DNA of 64,000 bases, from assembly GCF_910596095.1 (NCBI RefSeq), contig NC_056546.1:10875925-10939924 (forward strand), given 5' to 3'. Positions 1 to 11,372 of the stretch are shown in pieces. A program made the position numbers and the translations under genes. This DNA comes from Thunnus maccoyii (Eukaryota > Chordata > Actinopteri > Scombriformes > Scombridae). The notes under the pieces were generated by a model. The model was given only the letters and a program-made list of their open reading frames with translations. It made no database searches and was not told the DNA's origin. Within the stretch, counting starts at the first letter, position 1. Every line of letters starts with the position of its first letter.

Positions 1-103
1 CCGTATCGTATCGTATCGCATCGCATCGCATTGTATCGTACTGTACCGTACCGTATCGTATCGTATCGTATCGTATCGTATCGTATCGTATCGTATCGTA
101 TCT
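1..103. repeat. CGTAT pentanucleotide microsatellite
   Basis: The window opens inside a tandem array of CGTAT/CGCAT units, imperfect over the first 50 bases and perfect from about 50 to 101. It continues off the left edge, so its full length is unknown. The short open frame across it is a by-product of the five-base period. Confidence 0.95.
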
Positions 104-348
104 TTTCAAGTATTGAACTTACAGCTTTAATGGGAAGTTCTCAAAATGTCTTCAAACTTTTGCTTGGTACTGTATTAAAAAGATTTGTTTTGTTTTTCCT
201 CCCAAATGTGAGCTTATATAAACAAAAGGCAACATAATCTATAAACTAATAACCATTTTACATCCCATTTTAAAAGGATAAAGGGATTATTCTCCAACCA
301 AAATTCAGGTATCCTGGATCATCTTCCTCTTGTTGTTTCCCCTTTGTG

Positions 349-1179
349 TCAGTACACAAAACTGACATATATGACAGATGTCTCTGGTAACTTGGGCAGG
401 TGGAGGTCAGGAAAGGGTAGTACTCCGTCGCTGTCTATGTGTGTCTGGACCGTGTAGACTTTGACCGCTGCTTCCAACTCCAGCACAGAGCTGTGGATGA
501 TTCCCAGTCTGGCCTGTTCATGATATGCCGCTCCGAGCTCCCTGCCCAGGAAGATGTCTTGGATCTGGGGTGAGAACCAAGCCAAGGACGGGGCTTCTGA
601 ATTTCTGTTTATGTCTGCAATCAGGTCCAGGTTTGTGTCTCTGTCCCTGCTGTATCTGTTTGTGTCTAAGTGAGCACCATAATCCCTCTCTGGATCAATA
701 TTTGAGTCTGTGTTTTTGGCCCAGTTTGCATCTGGAACTGGCTTCTGCGACAGGTTTACCACTGTCAGCCTCTCCAGGTGTTGCACAGCAAAATGTCCCT
801 CCTGTGGAACTGATCCGTGAAATGTTTTCTCTCTGGATCCCCCAGGACCACAATGGACTAGAGTGAGATGCCTCACCTCGGAGTTGTTGAGCAGACGTGC
901 CGTGTTTGAAGGCGACGTGTACCAAACAGTTAAACGCCTCATCCGGAAAACAGGAGACGAGTGTGACTGGGGGCGGTGCAGCATGGCAAGCTGGATGTCC
1001 TTGCATCTGCAGTCTGTTAGTGATGAGACGCTGCAAGGTTGTGGATTCTGGCTGCAGGAGTAGTAGAAAAAGCTGTTGTGGGTCACGTAGGCCAGGCGCA
1101 GGTCAGAGCGCTGCAGAGCTACTGACACACACAGCAGGACACACAGCAGAGGTGTAGGGGGGCTGAAAGCAGGCATCAC
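349..1179 (-). CDS. Unrecognised secreted protein, probable LRR-like ectodomain
   Basis: An uninterrupted minus-strand frame of 276 codons that I could not assign to a family. It starts with a good signal peptide (MMPAFSPP, then the hydrophobic LLCVLLCVSVAL, residues 11-22). A cysteine group follows (Cys42, Cys49, Cys57, Cys59) in a spacing like an LRR N-cap, then two strand-like stretches (RMRRLTVWYT and EVRHLTLVHCG) and LERLTVVNLSQ, which look like degenerate leucine-rich repeats. N-glycosylation sequons occur at NNSE and NLSQ. No membrane helix is visible before the stop. A polypyrimidine tract and AG end at about 1242, so the exon probably begins with about 62 nt of 5' UTR after a non-coding exon. 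The C-terminal half is rich in Asp, Asn and Arg. The stop at 349-351 may be the true end, or translation may leave through an unseen donor into an exon left of the window. Confidence 0.6.
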   Translation of the reverse strand: MMPAFSPPTPLLCVLLCVSVALQRSDLRLAYVTHNSFFYYSCSQNPQPCSVSSLTDCRCKDIQLAMLHRPQSHSSPVFRMRRLTVWYTSPSNTARLLNNSEVRHLTLVHCGPGGSREKTFHGSVPQEGHFAVQHLERLTVVNLSQKPVPDANWAKNTDSNIDPERDYGAHLDTNRYSRDRDTNLDLIADINRNSEAPSLAWFSPQIQDIFLGRELGAAYHEQARLGIIHSSVLELEAAVKVYTVQTHIDSDGVLPFPDLHLPKLPETSVIYVSFVY

Positions 1180-1242
1180 TTCTAGAGGAGAGGCTCGGGT
1201 AGCATGCTGTGTGACGGTGGGAGGTGTTCAAGAACCTGAGCC
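1180..1242 (-). promoter_or_regulatory. Splice acceptor and 5' UTR of the 349-1179 gene
   Basis: Read on the minus strand, a pyrimidine-rich run ending in TTTTTTCTAG stops at about 1242 and is followed by 62 nt without an in-frame ATG before the first Met codons at 1179. This shape indicates a 5' UTR intron. The upstream exon and promoter of this gene would lie to the right, somewhere in the 1.3-13.7 kb stretch, possibly close to the ifngr1 promoter. I could not locate them. Confidence 0.45.
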
Positions 1243-2845
1243 TAGAAAAAAGAGAACAGAGACACATTCAACATCAGGATAGAAAAGTAAGTGAGGAAGT
1301 AAAGACAGAAAACAAAACATCAGCTAGCTTTCACCACACTGCATGTACAGTATGTTGATTTTGTCCTGGGTGCAAAAGCAACCAGTAATGGAAGAAGTAC
1401 TTAAATCCTTTACCTAAGTAAAAAATACCACAATGTAAAAATACTTCTCTCTTAAGTAAGAGTACAAAAGTTTTAGCTGCAAAATGAACTTAAAGTATCA
1501 AAAGTAAAGTACTCATTGTGCAGAATAGCCCCTCTCGGAGTGTAATGTTATCATATTACATTATTAAACAATATAATATTAATGCATTCATGTTTAAGTA
1601 GAATTTAAACACGTTGGAGCTGATGGAGGTGAAATGTATTTTTATTAACTTTATATCCAGTTTGTAACCGTGCATCATATTTTATTAGGAGATAATATGT
1701 TATGGAAAAATACAACAAATAGATTCTTGGAAATACAGTCTCAAATACTCAAGTGAAGACCTAAAAATTGCACAACAAGTGCAAATGCTTGAGAAAATGT
1801 ACCAGTGAAAGCAACATCACACTTGCAACTTTGGCACCAATTTGGCTTTTACAGCTTAGATTGTGTTTTCATTTTGAATGATGAAGACGGAAAGAATAAC
1901 ACAGAGATGAAGAAAGTCAAACAGCAAAAGAAGCAGAGAACAAAAAACAAATAAATTAGGAAATCTGGAAGATTACTGGGCACACACACACACACACACA
2001 TTAATCATTTTGTTGTTTTGTCACGTCAGCCACAGCTGCAAATACAGAAGTCCACTTCATGTGTGGCTGGGTTGAGAATGTGGAAATGGACATGAAGTTC
2101 TGTAAATTACTTTCGTTTATTTTTGCAGTCCTGCTTCAATCTACTTTGAGAACCCAGAGAGCTGGGACTGGATTAAGCTATTATCAGTGGCTTTTTCTTG
2201 GCCGTATCTTAGATATGTGTCATTTGTCCATGGCAAGACCATAAAAGGTTTTATACTGGACGAAACTTCCAGCTCTATGAGGGACACTGTGGTACACACA
2301 GACAGAATTTGGCATCATTAGTTCAGGCTGCCTGTTGTGATGTGAGGCTCTCTGATGCACAACTGAATTTTAACACATTCATTCATCAGGCTTTCTGTGT
2401 AAAAAAAGTGTTTAGCCATGCTAGCAGCGTGGCTCCAGGGATGGCGATGTCCACCAGTTTGGTCCAGGCTGATATATCTCAACAACTATTGCCACAAATT
2501 TCTGTTCATACAGTCATGGTCCCCAGAGGACGAATCCTGTTGACTTTGTGATTCCCTGACTTTTCATCGAGTGCCATCATCAGCTTGGATTTTGTATTTT
2601 GACCAGTAGTTTGGTCTATGACTCCATACCTTAAAAACAAATGACATTCCCAACATCTTCAGCTGTACTTTGTGTTTACTGCTGAGTAGTGAATGATAAC
2701 ATGCTAGCACAATAGCTGAAAAACTGATTATTTGGTCACTTGGGGTCATCAGAAAGAAGATGTAAACACAACTTGACATATCATCAACTTTAAAGTTGAT
2801 ATGATGAACGTGTTAGCAAACAGTTGCTTATTTACACAACCAGCA
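1243..2845. other. Non-coding stretch with repeat fragments
   Basis: No coding exon is visible. It holds an AAGTA-rich dispersed repeat (1383-1545), a short CA run (1981-2000) and unique-looking AT-rich DNA. It is either an intron or upstream region of the minus-strand gene at 349-1179, or intergenic. Confidence 0.6.
1383..1545 (+). mobile_element. AAGTA-rich dispersed repeat (hAT-like MITE fragment)
   Basis: It begins CAGTAATGGAAGAAGTAC and continues with many AAGTA/TACTT words (AAATACTTCTCTCTTAAG, AGAGTACAAAAG, AAGTATCAAAAGTAAAGTAC). I know this pattern as a very common percomorph repeat. The right terminus is degraded, so only the recognisable part is given. Confidence 0.6.
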
Positions 2846-2853
2846 GTTATGGA

Positions 2854-3345
2854 CAGTGGCAGAAAGTAACTAAGTACATTTACTCAAGTACTGTGGTTAA
2901 GTACAGTTTTGAGGTACTTTATTTGAGTACTTCTATTTTATGCTACTTTATACTTCCACTCCACTACATTTCAGAGAGAAATATTTTACTTTTTACTCCA
3001 CTACATTTATTTTACAGCTTTAGTTACTTTTCAGATGAAGATATGACACAATGGATAATAGAACAAGCTTTTAAAGTACAACACATTGTTAAAGATGAAA
3101 CCAGTGGTTTCCAACCTTTTTGGCTTTTGACGTCTTACAAAAAATCATAGAGTAGAGAAAAATTCCAAAAACTGAAAGCAGATTTGTGAATCAGAACTTT
3201 GTTTTGTCTTCTTTCATCTCCCGTTAATCATCTCAAGACCCCTCAGCTTCATCTGGGGACCCTTTGAAGGGGCCCTGTAATGGCGCATTTTTACATTGCT
3301 TTATTGGTACTTTTACTTCAGTAAAGTAAACTTCCTCCAACACTG
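2854..3345 (+). mobile_element. Non-autonomous hAT-like element with 8-bp target duplication
   Basis: The left end is CAGTGGCAGAAAGTAAC and the right end, read in reverse complement, is CAGTGTTGGAGGAAG. Flanking 8-mers GTTATGGA (2846-2853) and ATTATGGA (3346-3353) agree at 7 of 8 positions, which fits the 8-bp target duplication of hAT transposons. The interior is the familiar fish AAGTA repeat (TAAGTACATTTACTCAAGTA and similar words). It has no transposase frame. Confidence 0.75.
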
Positions 3346-4265
3346 ATTATGGAGCAACATTATCATTCACTTCGAGTTGTGTTTCTGGCCACCTGTTGAA
3401 TGTAAGTCCAATATTCATTCTCATTTTAGCTCTGTTTTGGGTCTCCTGAGGGAAATATCTGGCTCATTAGCAGCTAAATGCTCCACTATGTTCACCAGCT
3501 AGTCACTAACTGAGTCTGTTTGCCATTTAGCGCTGTGCAGGTAGCGTATAGTGGGGTTTTAACTGCCTGCTGCTGCCGAAAAGTAAAGGTGCAGGCCAGA
3601 CAGCTAAACAATGAGCTGAAATCAATCGGTAACAACGATAACTTGAGGCTGAAGCAATGCAGAAATACCTTGAAGTGCAGTGCCACCCACGGCCACTAGG
3701 AGGAGCCACAAAGTCAGGTGATAATTTGATATTTGGGGCTGGGCTTTATCATTTGATACATTATAGTAATCAAAAATATTGATTAGTGATATAAGGTGAC
3801 GATAAACTTGTCTTGGTTCCTCTTGTCTGTGAAATGTGGGGACTCTATGTTGATGTCTGACCCTTCATCACTCTTGTTTACAGTAAAATTAGCCAATATA
3901 TATCGAGGATGATGTTCAGCACAGTTAATGATCTACAACAACAACTTCTGACAAGCCCCAGGGAGCGGGTGTGAACATGTTCCATTTGGCTGTGGTCTGT
4001 TGTACATCAGACCATAATATAATTAGCTTGATACTGGAAAATAAAGTTTGCTTGACATCAGCTATTCTTCACATTTCTGTGGCAAATGTCCAACTAATGG
4101 TTAAACCCAGCATGATTGAATGAATGTTCAGGTCAACTTCCACACAGGATATTCTTCATTTGAGTAAAATGCTGTGAGGTTATTCCTTGGTGAATTCTTC
4201 ATCCATTAAGTATGTTATTACACAAACGAAGCGGACAGCTGGTTTGGATCACTATTCAGTCTCAA

Positions 4266-4316
4266 ATGCACACACACATACACACCCACACACACTCCCA
4301 CACACCCACACACACT

Positions 4317-4385
<69 letters not shown>
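4266..4385. repeat. CA dinucleotide microsatellite, compound
   Basis: About 120 bases of CA repeat. The left half is interrupted by CCCACA and CTCCCA units, and the right half (about 4320-4385) is perfect. The purity of the right half suggests a recently expanding, probably polymorphic locus. Confidence 0.97.
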
Positions 4386-4390
<5 letters not shown>

Positions 4391-5224
4391 GTGACTTTCT
4401 CTGTCAGAGATGGGTGTGTTGTTCCTGCACTGCAGTTAGGAGTACATTGTTTGGCACTGGGAGCCCACATTGAATTTCACATGAACTACACACACCCACA
4501 TACTTAGAAAATTATAACTGTGGAGCTCGCTTTACAATTCCAGGGAAAACATTGTTTTGAAATCTTGGCTCTTTTACAAAGGTCTGGGTAGATTTCCTGG
4601 TTTGGCAATAATATCGGGCTGGGAAAATGAATTTCTGACTCAAGAAAGCTGGGACAGAGCTGACCACTACATTCTTCCTTAGGCTTTGAGTGAAATTTAA
4701 CAGGAACAAATTCTTGATTGGGATAACTCCCTTGTGAGTTATCATCTTCAGTATATTTAACATCTTGTTTTATACCTTTTTTCCCCCCTTATAGTTGAAA
4801 ACAACATTCCACATTGTCTAGCACTATCATCCTTTCTCTCCTCAAGGAAGCTTAATGATGTTTGAGTGAAATATTCAAACCTCCATGTTTTTTTTATGGC
4901 TGCACCAATCCATCATTTTTCAATCATCTTGTTATACTAATTACAACCTGGCATATGTGGTATCTTTGGAAACTTTGGGGTGTTCACTAGAATTTAAAAC
5001 GCAGTTTTGTGGGTTTGAAAAAAAGTTTGGCTGTACTGTGTGAGTTTGTTCTTGCTGATCCACCAGCAGGTCACTGAGAGGCCTTTCAGGGTTAGGTACT
5101 TTTCTGCATTTTGCTAGCTTGCTAAAACTACCTCAAAGAAGAAAAAAATACTTTATGAAGAAATGAAGGTAAATGGCTGGTAAATTGCTACATTTATATA
5201 CAATATTTATATACGATTTGCATG

Positions 5225-5305
5225 TCATCCAGCCACACACAGGATGCTTCAACATCGGGACAAGAGGAGCTGCTTTACCTCCTGAGCCACAACAGCGACC
5301 CCGTT
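5225..5305 (-). mobile_element. Degraded tRNA-derived SINE head
   Basis: On the minus strand the words GTTGTGGCTCAGGAGGTAAA followed by GTCCCGATGTTGAAG resemble the tRNA-like head of a common fish SINE, with a pol III A-box-like TGGCTCAGGAGG. The B-box region is decayed. It is too short and altered to be a tRNA gene. Confidence 0.45.
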
Positions 5306-5362
5306 AACTATTTTTAGTGATTAAAATAAGCTGTGTTGTGTACATAAGGTGGTCAAATATGC

Positions 5363-5966
5363 TTAAAGGACACATTCATAATGTTTCAAGTCTGTCTTAA
5401 AACAACAGCCAGGTGCCCATATTAACACAGAAAGAGGTTTTCCTCACTGTAATCATTCCTCCTGTTCATACTGGCTATTAAAATATGCCTTTCAAATGCA
5501 CTTACAATGTAAGTGATGGGGAACAAAATCCACAGTGTGTCCACACAGTCATTTTGTGCAAAAATGCATTTAAAAATGTATCTCAAGTTTAAATGAGGCT
5601 TCAGCAGTCTGAGTTAGTCATTTACAGTTCAGATTCCCTCTTTGTGTTTCCTCGGACAGTGTTTCTGTGGTTGCAAGTATAGTAACAAAAAGAGGATTTT
5701 GTAATTTAAACTGCCATCACTAGACTGTAAAGTTGAAAGATATCTACTTTATTTGACTCATTTGGACGGCTGAAGCTTCATATTAGCTTCAGATAAACTT
5801 TTAAATATTTTTGCACAGAAGTAGAAATGTACATTATGAAGGGATCTTCTAATGGTCAGTATGAACAGGAGGAATGATTATGGCAAGAAAAACCTATTTA
5901 AATGTTCATTTGTGCACTTGACTATTGTTTTAAGACAGGCTTGAAAATACCAAAACTAACAATTAA
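5363..5966. mobile_element. TTAA-flanked palindromic MITE, near full length
   Basis: It starts TTAAAGGACACATTC and has long inverted arms. The left-arm words AACAACAGCCAGGTGCCC and ATCATTCCTCCTGTTCATAC are mirrored on the right by GTATGAACAGGAGGAATGAT and TTGTTTTAAGACAGG. A deleted copy of the same family is at 35619-35853. The TTAA ends suggest piggyBac-type mobilisation, which is an inference. Confidence 0.7.
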
Positions 5967-7589
5967 TTGATCATAGTAACAAGTTTTGTGTGTTTAGCCG
6001 AAAGCTGATTTTTTTTTACTTATGGTCACAAATTTGAGTCAATCCCGCATACACATCCTGGTGCTGTAAACACTTGCTAGCAAACCAAATCTGCAGCTGA
6101 AAATAGTGCCAGAAAAAAATACATTATTAACTCCTGTTTGAGTAACATATGCTAAAAACTACAGCGTCCAGCTGTTTTCCCATAACTATTTATTTGATAA
6201 CATCTGTTTTTGACAAAAACAATTTTAGTCAAGCCTTCCCAGACATTTAACATTTAACAAGCAACACTCAACCTTACAGAAAATGTTTTTCTTGACGCTG
6301 CAGAAGACGTCAGAAATGAAGCAAATGCAGCCAAGTAGCACTGAGAGGAATCCAAGATGAGACTCTATGTTTATAATCAAAAGTTTGTTGAGTCTTGTTC
6401 CAAAAAAATTTAACTGCTTCTACTCTTTGCAGGTTGTTTCTATTGAAACAACCTGTATAGCTTCACCACCAACATCAGCAGTAAAATGATGGTGTGTGTT
6501 GTTATGCCAACAGATGGAGAGAGCAAAGGGGGATTTTGACCATCATTAAAACAGACACTGAATGACAGCATACAAGTATCATTCTTTTGTCAGATCAAAC
6601 CTAACCCCACAGAGAAGATGACAGACAAAAAAGCAGAGTGACATTTGCAGGATTTGCTTTTTCTGCAAGCATCAACATTTTTCACTCCACCTCTGCTTGT
6701 GCGATAAGAGTCTGAATCATACAGGACAAGAAAATACCCCTTCTTTCTGTGTATTGGCTGACTGTCAGACTCTCCTCTTATTGAGATAAATGTCAGTGAG
6801 TCTCAGACCACATGTCTGGCTTAGCTATGAGTCACTATCTCTGGCTCCAGAATCAGTTTTATGAGTCAGGGTTGAAGGTAGCCCTTTGAGATTTACAGTA
6901 AGATGACAAATGACATCTACATTCAAATAAAGGGGCTGCATCACGCAATTCAGCATTTACATTTTAAAGTTTAAAATGTAATCTGAAGTCTATCTGAGTC
7001 TATCTGAATAAGTTTGCGAGAATTTTTCTATTACATAACACAGACACAGGAATGTGCAAGCTATATGCAATATGATATTGTACACCAGGGTGGGTTTTCT
7101 GTTCCTTTTACAGACTACAGACATTAACTGCAGAAACACACACAAACATACACTTATAGCTGTTATAGTGCTAATTGCATACAGTAAGTTTCTCCATGCT
7201 GTGGTGTGTAACTCACCTCCGGTCGCTGCTGAAGAGCGGATATGTGAGTCTGAGTTTGAGGATGGGATGGGTAGGGAAATCACACATCCAGCTGACGTCA
7301 GGATGGTGGGACGTATCCCACAGAGGAAGCTGTAATTCACATCAAGAGCAGACTGAGTTCAACTTCACGTATTGTATGTAAACATTTACTCACCAAGCAC
7401 TTTATGAGGAACACCTGTGAAATATAATACAGCTAAAAAACAGCTCTGCCATAAATTCTACTTTTACAAAGCTTACACATTTTCGGATTTTGTTGATGTT
7501 GTCAGAAAGGTGATAATTCTACTTTAGGTTTATTATTGATGTCATAGTGGGTGGTAGCGGTGTATCAGATTGCATTAGATTGCACAGGT
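5967..7589. other. Non-coding, no recognised content
   Basis: AT-rich DNA with only short open frames on both strands, none with a family signature or convincing splice context. I see nothing identifiable in this stretch. Confidence 0.5.
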
Positions 7590-7925
7590 CCGAGGACAAA
7601 AAATTACTGTGAAAGTGCCCTCCAAGGTGCCCCGACAGCAGAGAAAACATACTTAAGTTCTGTAAATGCTGTCTTAGTTATGGGTGAATCAGGATGACAG
7701 CCTCTATATGTGACAGTCTGTAATTCTTGCACCTCATGGGTTCCCTTTCAGTGGAAGAAAGTGTGATAGTTCCCTGTAAAGTACCCTGACAAGATGTAAT
7801 GCAGTGCCCTATGAGTTGCTGTTGTAATGAAGTGAGCTGGAGGTTCTGTATGGGTGCCCTCCTAGTGAAAAAGAAGAAGAAGAAAAAAAAATGTGGAAAA
7901 AGTGCCATTTGGGGTTCTGTAGTGG
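7590..7925. repeat. Degenerate tandem repeat built on GTGCCCT words
   Basis: Words such as GTGCCCTCC, AGTGCCCTATGAG, GGGTGCCCTCC and AAGTGCCATT recur at irregular spacing between spacer units ending in GAAAAAAA. The same vocabulary recurs at 9940-10210. This looks like a decayed minisatellite or the inside of one transposon family. Confidence 0.45.
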
Positions 7926-8790
7926 CCACATCACATGTCAGCACCAAGTGTTAGTAGTTTTCTTTTTAACATACAAACATTTCAAGTAATGACAGTAAAT
8001 TCAAATAAGCTTTATTGGCATGACAGATCAGAAACCCATATTGCAAAAGCAGTACAGAAAATTATAAGCATTGACAGATGATTAATAATTATACAATAAT
8101 ATGCAAATATCAACAATAATATTAAATACAATACAATAAAAGGCATACACATAGTCTTTTGTTTTCATACACTAAAGTAAACACTTTATTATTGACAGTT
8201 TGTTTGCTAATTTGAGTGCACGCATTTTGGTTAACAGATTTCTTGCTTACACTAAATATGCTCAACCTTTGTTTTTTCATGGATTGGGTGAGTCATCCCT
8301 AAAACAAACAGCGGCAGTTAAGATGGCCTCTTATACTGTGGCATGCAGGAAGTGGAAGAGGCCACCTGGGTGTGCCAGAGGGGAGTCTGTCTTTTGGTTA
8401 TACAGTTTACACATAGTATACAATACACTTAAAGTATTTTTGGACTTTAAGTTTTGTGTTTTCTTGGTTGGACAGTTAGTTTGGTTGTAAATAGTTTCTT
8501 GATTTAAATCTTTGTTGATATTAAGGTTAATTTGTGATACAGAGTTTATTCCTGCCCAACTTGTATGTCTGTGTAGGTTTGCTTTTGTGTCTATAAACCC
8601 TCCCTTTGTGTCATTTGGCAGGTCAGTTATGTTGAGTTCAGTTTAGGTCACTGTTTGTTTAGATGATCTCAATTTGAGTTAAAGGGCCTTAGTTTTGAAA
8701 TTACTTTTGATTACTTTTTGTATTTTGAAAAAATAATTTGTTAAGTTGAAAGTAAATTGTAAATAAATTACTATTTTTTGCTTTACACAC
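7926..8790. other. Non-coding, one LINE-tail-like motif
   Basis: A motif AAGCTTTATTGGCATGAC at about 8007-8024 resembles a sequence found at antisense LINE 3' ends in fish. Apart from that I recognise nothing. The 96-codon frame at 8200-8490 has no family signature. Confidence 0.4.
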
Positions 8791-8793
8791 CTG

Positions 8794-9196
8794 CAGCCTG
8801 TACTACGAAGCAAGTTCAACATACCCAGGATATCTTTTCATTATCTGGTTTCACTGTCTAATATTGACCGTTCAGATAACCAGTGCTAGGAAGCTAGGTG
8901 AGTCAACTCTACGTTTCACTATCCAGCTATGAGTACGTTTATGGGAAAGAGGTAGGGTTATTAATTATGAGCAACATCATCAGAACCATGAATGAAGTAC
9001 TTCATATGATATCAGATGAAACAGTGATACGAAGTACCTGCAGAAAACTATTGTTTCAGGGACAGCAAAGAGTCATATTCAACAAAGTGAAATGTAAATG
9101 AGCCTATAATCATACAACAGAATAAGAAGATGTAGAAACACTAGAAACAATTTCCACTTATTAAAATAAAAGGCTTAAAATACATTGTATTAATTA

Positions 9197-9242
<46 letters not shown>

Positions 9243-9970
9243 GACTTAAGTATAGTGTGAGTATTTTTTGATCTTTAGTTGGATGATGAAGAAACCATTC
9301 TGAACAAGTTATATAAAAAACTTAGTAAGTAACTTAGTAATGCCAGACTGTTTCTGCAGCTGAAGCAAAGAGTGGAAAAGTAGTTAATGACTGATGAGGT
9401 CTATCTGACTGAAATGTTGCATTTATAATCATGGGAGCCAGTTAACAGTGTGTGGGTTATTTTTCTAACACAAGACAATCTTCAGTTTTTATTTCCAGTT
9501 ATCATCACACAGTTGTCTCATGTTATTCTGAGCTGCAGTGATGGAATCAGAGTGTAAAATCATCCACACTATCAGCTGTCACTTCGGAGATAAAATAAAC
9601 TTTGCACAATTAAAATGCAGCTAAAATCACCATTATTTGTTTAGTGTCGTAAAAGATCTCTCCGTTTGTTAGAAGCTCTGTTTTAAAGCCAGAGTGGAAA
9701 TAGAAATCCTTGAACAATTAAATATTTCCACTGACCTATAAAAATATATATTGCTCTTTTTTTAATTGTCACTTTATTGTAACTCAGGACTTTTGTCCAT
9801 GTTGGGATCCTGTAGGAATGATGACTCTTTCTTTCCAGTGATCTGATTGGTCAGTGGTCATGGTGTTAACAGGTTGTGATCTGATCCTCTGAAGTTAACC
9901 TGCCCCGGAGCAAGTTAGCTGTTCAGCATAAGTTACCATGGTGATGTACCCCAGTAAGAAGTGAACCACT
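8794..9970. mobile_element. Decayed DNA transposon with CCTGTACTACGAAGC end
   Basis: The left end CAGCCTGTACTACGAAGC matches my memory of a widespread fish cut-and-paste family. Near 9905-9965 the words CAAGTTAGCTGTTCAGC and GTTACCATGGTGATGTACC match the expected opposite subterminal region, although the terminal TACAGG is lost. The interior contains no transposase I can identify and includes a TTA microsatellite. The boundaries are approximate. Confidence 0.4.
9198..9240. repeat. TTA trinucleotide microsatellite
   Basis: About 14 perfect TTA units, directly after TTAATTAATTA. Confidence 0.95.
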
Positions 9971-10210
9971 GTCGTAACCCTGAAAACCCAGATGTTCCTG
10001 AGCCTTACTGCTTGGTCCCTTACAGGTACCCCTAAGTCTAAGACACTGAAGTGCAGAATTTGGTGCCCATTCAATGAGAAAAAAGGGATTAAGTGAACAA
10101 AAAAACATAGTTAATTGCCCTATAGGGTGCACTGTATGGGAGAAAAAACATAGTAAAGTGCCCTTCCAGTGAAGAACACGAGATTCTTTGCCCTATAAGA
10201 TGCCCTTACG
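9940..10210. repeat. Second GTGCCCT degenerate repeat block
   Basis: It contains TTGCCCTATAGGGTGCACTG, AAGTGCCCTTCCAG and TTTGCCCTATAAGATGCCC, separated by GAAAAAACATAGT-type spacers. The vocabulary is shared with 7590-7925, so the two blocks are probably related copies. Confidence 0.45.
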
Positions 10211-11372
10211 ATGGTGTGAACTGGCCATTAAGGTAGAAATGAATGTAGGCTGATCATTAGAAAGATAAAGCACCTTTAAAAGCATTTTGTGGTTGTTGTA
10301 GCTGACATTATTCCATTAAATTGATTTTGGTACAGTACTACTCACTAGTTGGCTCAGTCACACCACCCTTAGATTGTTTGGCTTAGTGCAGTCTAAGCTG
10401 TAACCTTGACCCTACTACAATATGTAAGGTATAGGTCATATTGCAAGGCTTTTTTTTTGCAATTAAAACAAGTGTATGGGTTAAATATTATTAAGGATGC
10501 ATTACTAATGTATGTACACTGTATTTTCAAAGTTGGTTTTATATGTAGGCCTGTCCAAAGCTGGATAACATGCTAAACAATACGCTAGATGGATAGTAGC
10601 TAGCTAGATACGTACTTAGCCATCTCTATACTAAATATTATGTAAATGTGTTTACAACCCTTTAGCTTGGATTAACTTGCACTTGTAGAGGGAGATTAGT
10701 ATTGCAGATGTGGAGAAGGAAGGTGGATCTTCTGCTGTTGTCCATTGACAGGGGGGGACATCCCAAATGACCATAATGAGGTCATTAATCTCACATTCCT
10801 GACAAAACCAGTTTCACAGTTCCATGTTTTTTACTACAGATGCGTTTGAGAAATAAGCATTTAAAACATTACCCATTCCCTGTATTTTATTACAGAGATA
10901 TTTGCAAAATAAATGTTTAAAAAGTGAATCCTTTTTAATACAGAAGTATTTTCCTTATATTCTGAGTCACTGTAAAAATATTAATCTTAATTGGGGATGT
11001 AGCCTTTTTACTAAACATGCATCATTGTTCTCTGCAGATGGGGGCCCATTAAATGTATCACGTGCCCAATATATTTTGTCACCCCTGCACTCCAGGGAGC
11101 CTGAGTCTGCCACTTCCTAATAAAGTGCTGGCTGAGATGCACAGATAGGCTTAATGGGCCATTGTTTGTCATACAGTAGCCTGCACATTTTGTTCTATCT
11201 AAAGCTATCTAATGTGAAAGTCTTATTTACCATATTCTTCCTCTCACTCTAGATTCATATAATCATATTGTGTTAATTCACTGTCGTCCGGAGTAACGCT
11301 TTACTGCTTTCCTGGCAGGAAAAAGTGGTGGTTTTTGCTTTGTAAAAACTATGATTGTATCATAGAAAGAAT
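10211..11372. other. Non-coding, nothing recognised
   Basis: AT-rich, with short frames only. No splice-flanked coding block or known repeat is apparent. Confidence 0.5.

Larger units (their letters stand above)
3346..5362. other. Non-coding DNA with a long CA microsatellite
   Basis: I see no supported exon here. Open frames around 4187-4507 are translations of the CA repeat. The left part is AT-rich without recognised repeats. The right part carries a degraded SINE on the minus strand. Confidence 0.6.

Noticed and set aside
4187..4507. Open frames rich in His and Thr
   Set aside because: They are translations of the CA microsatellite in several frames, with no start context or homology.
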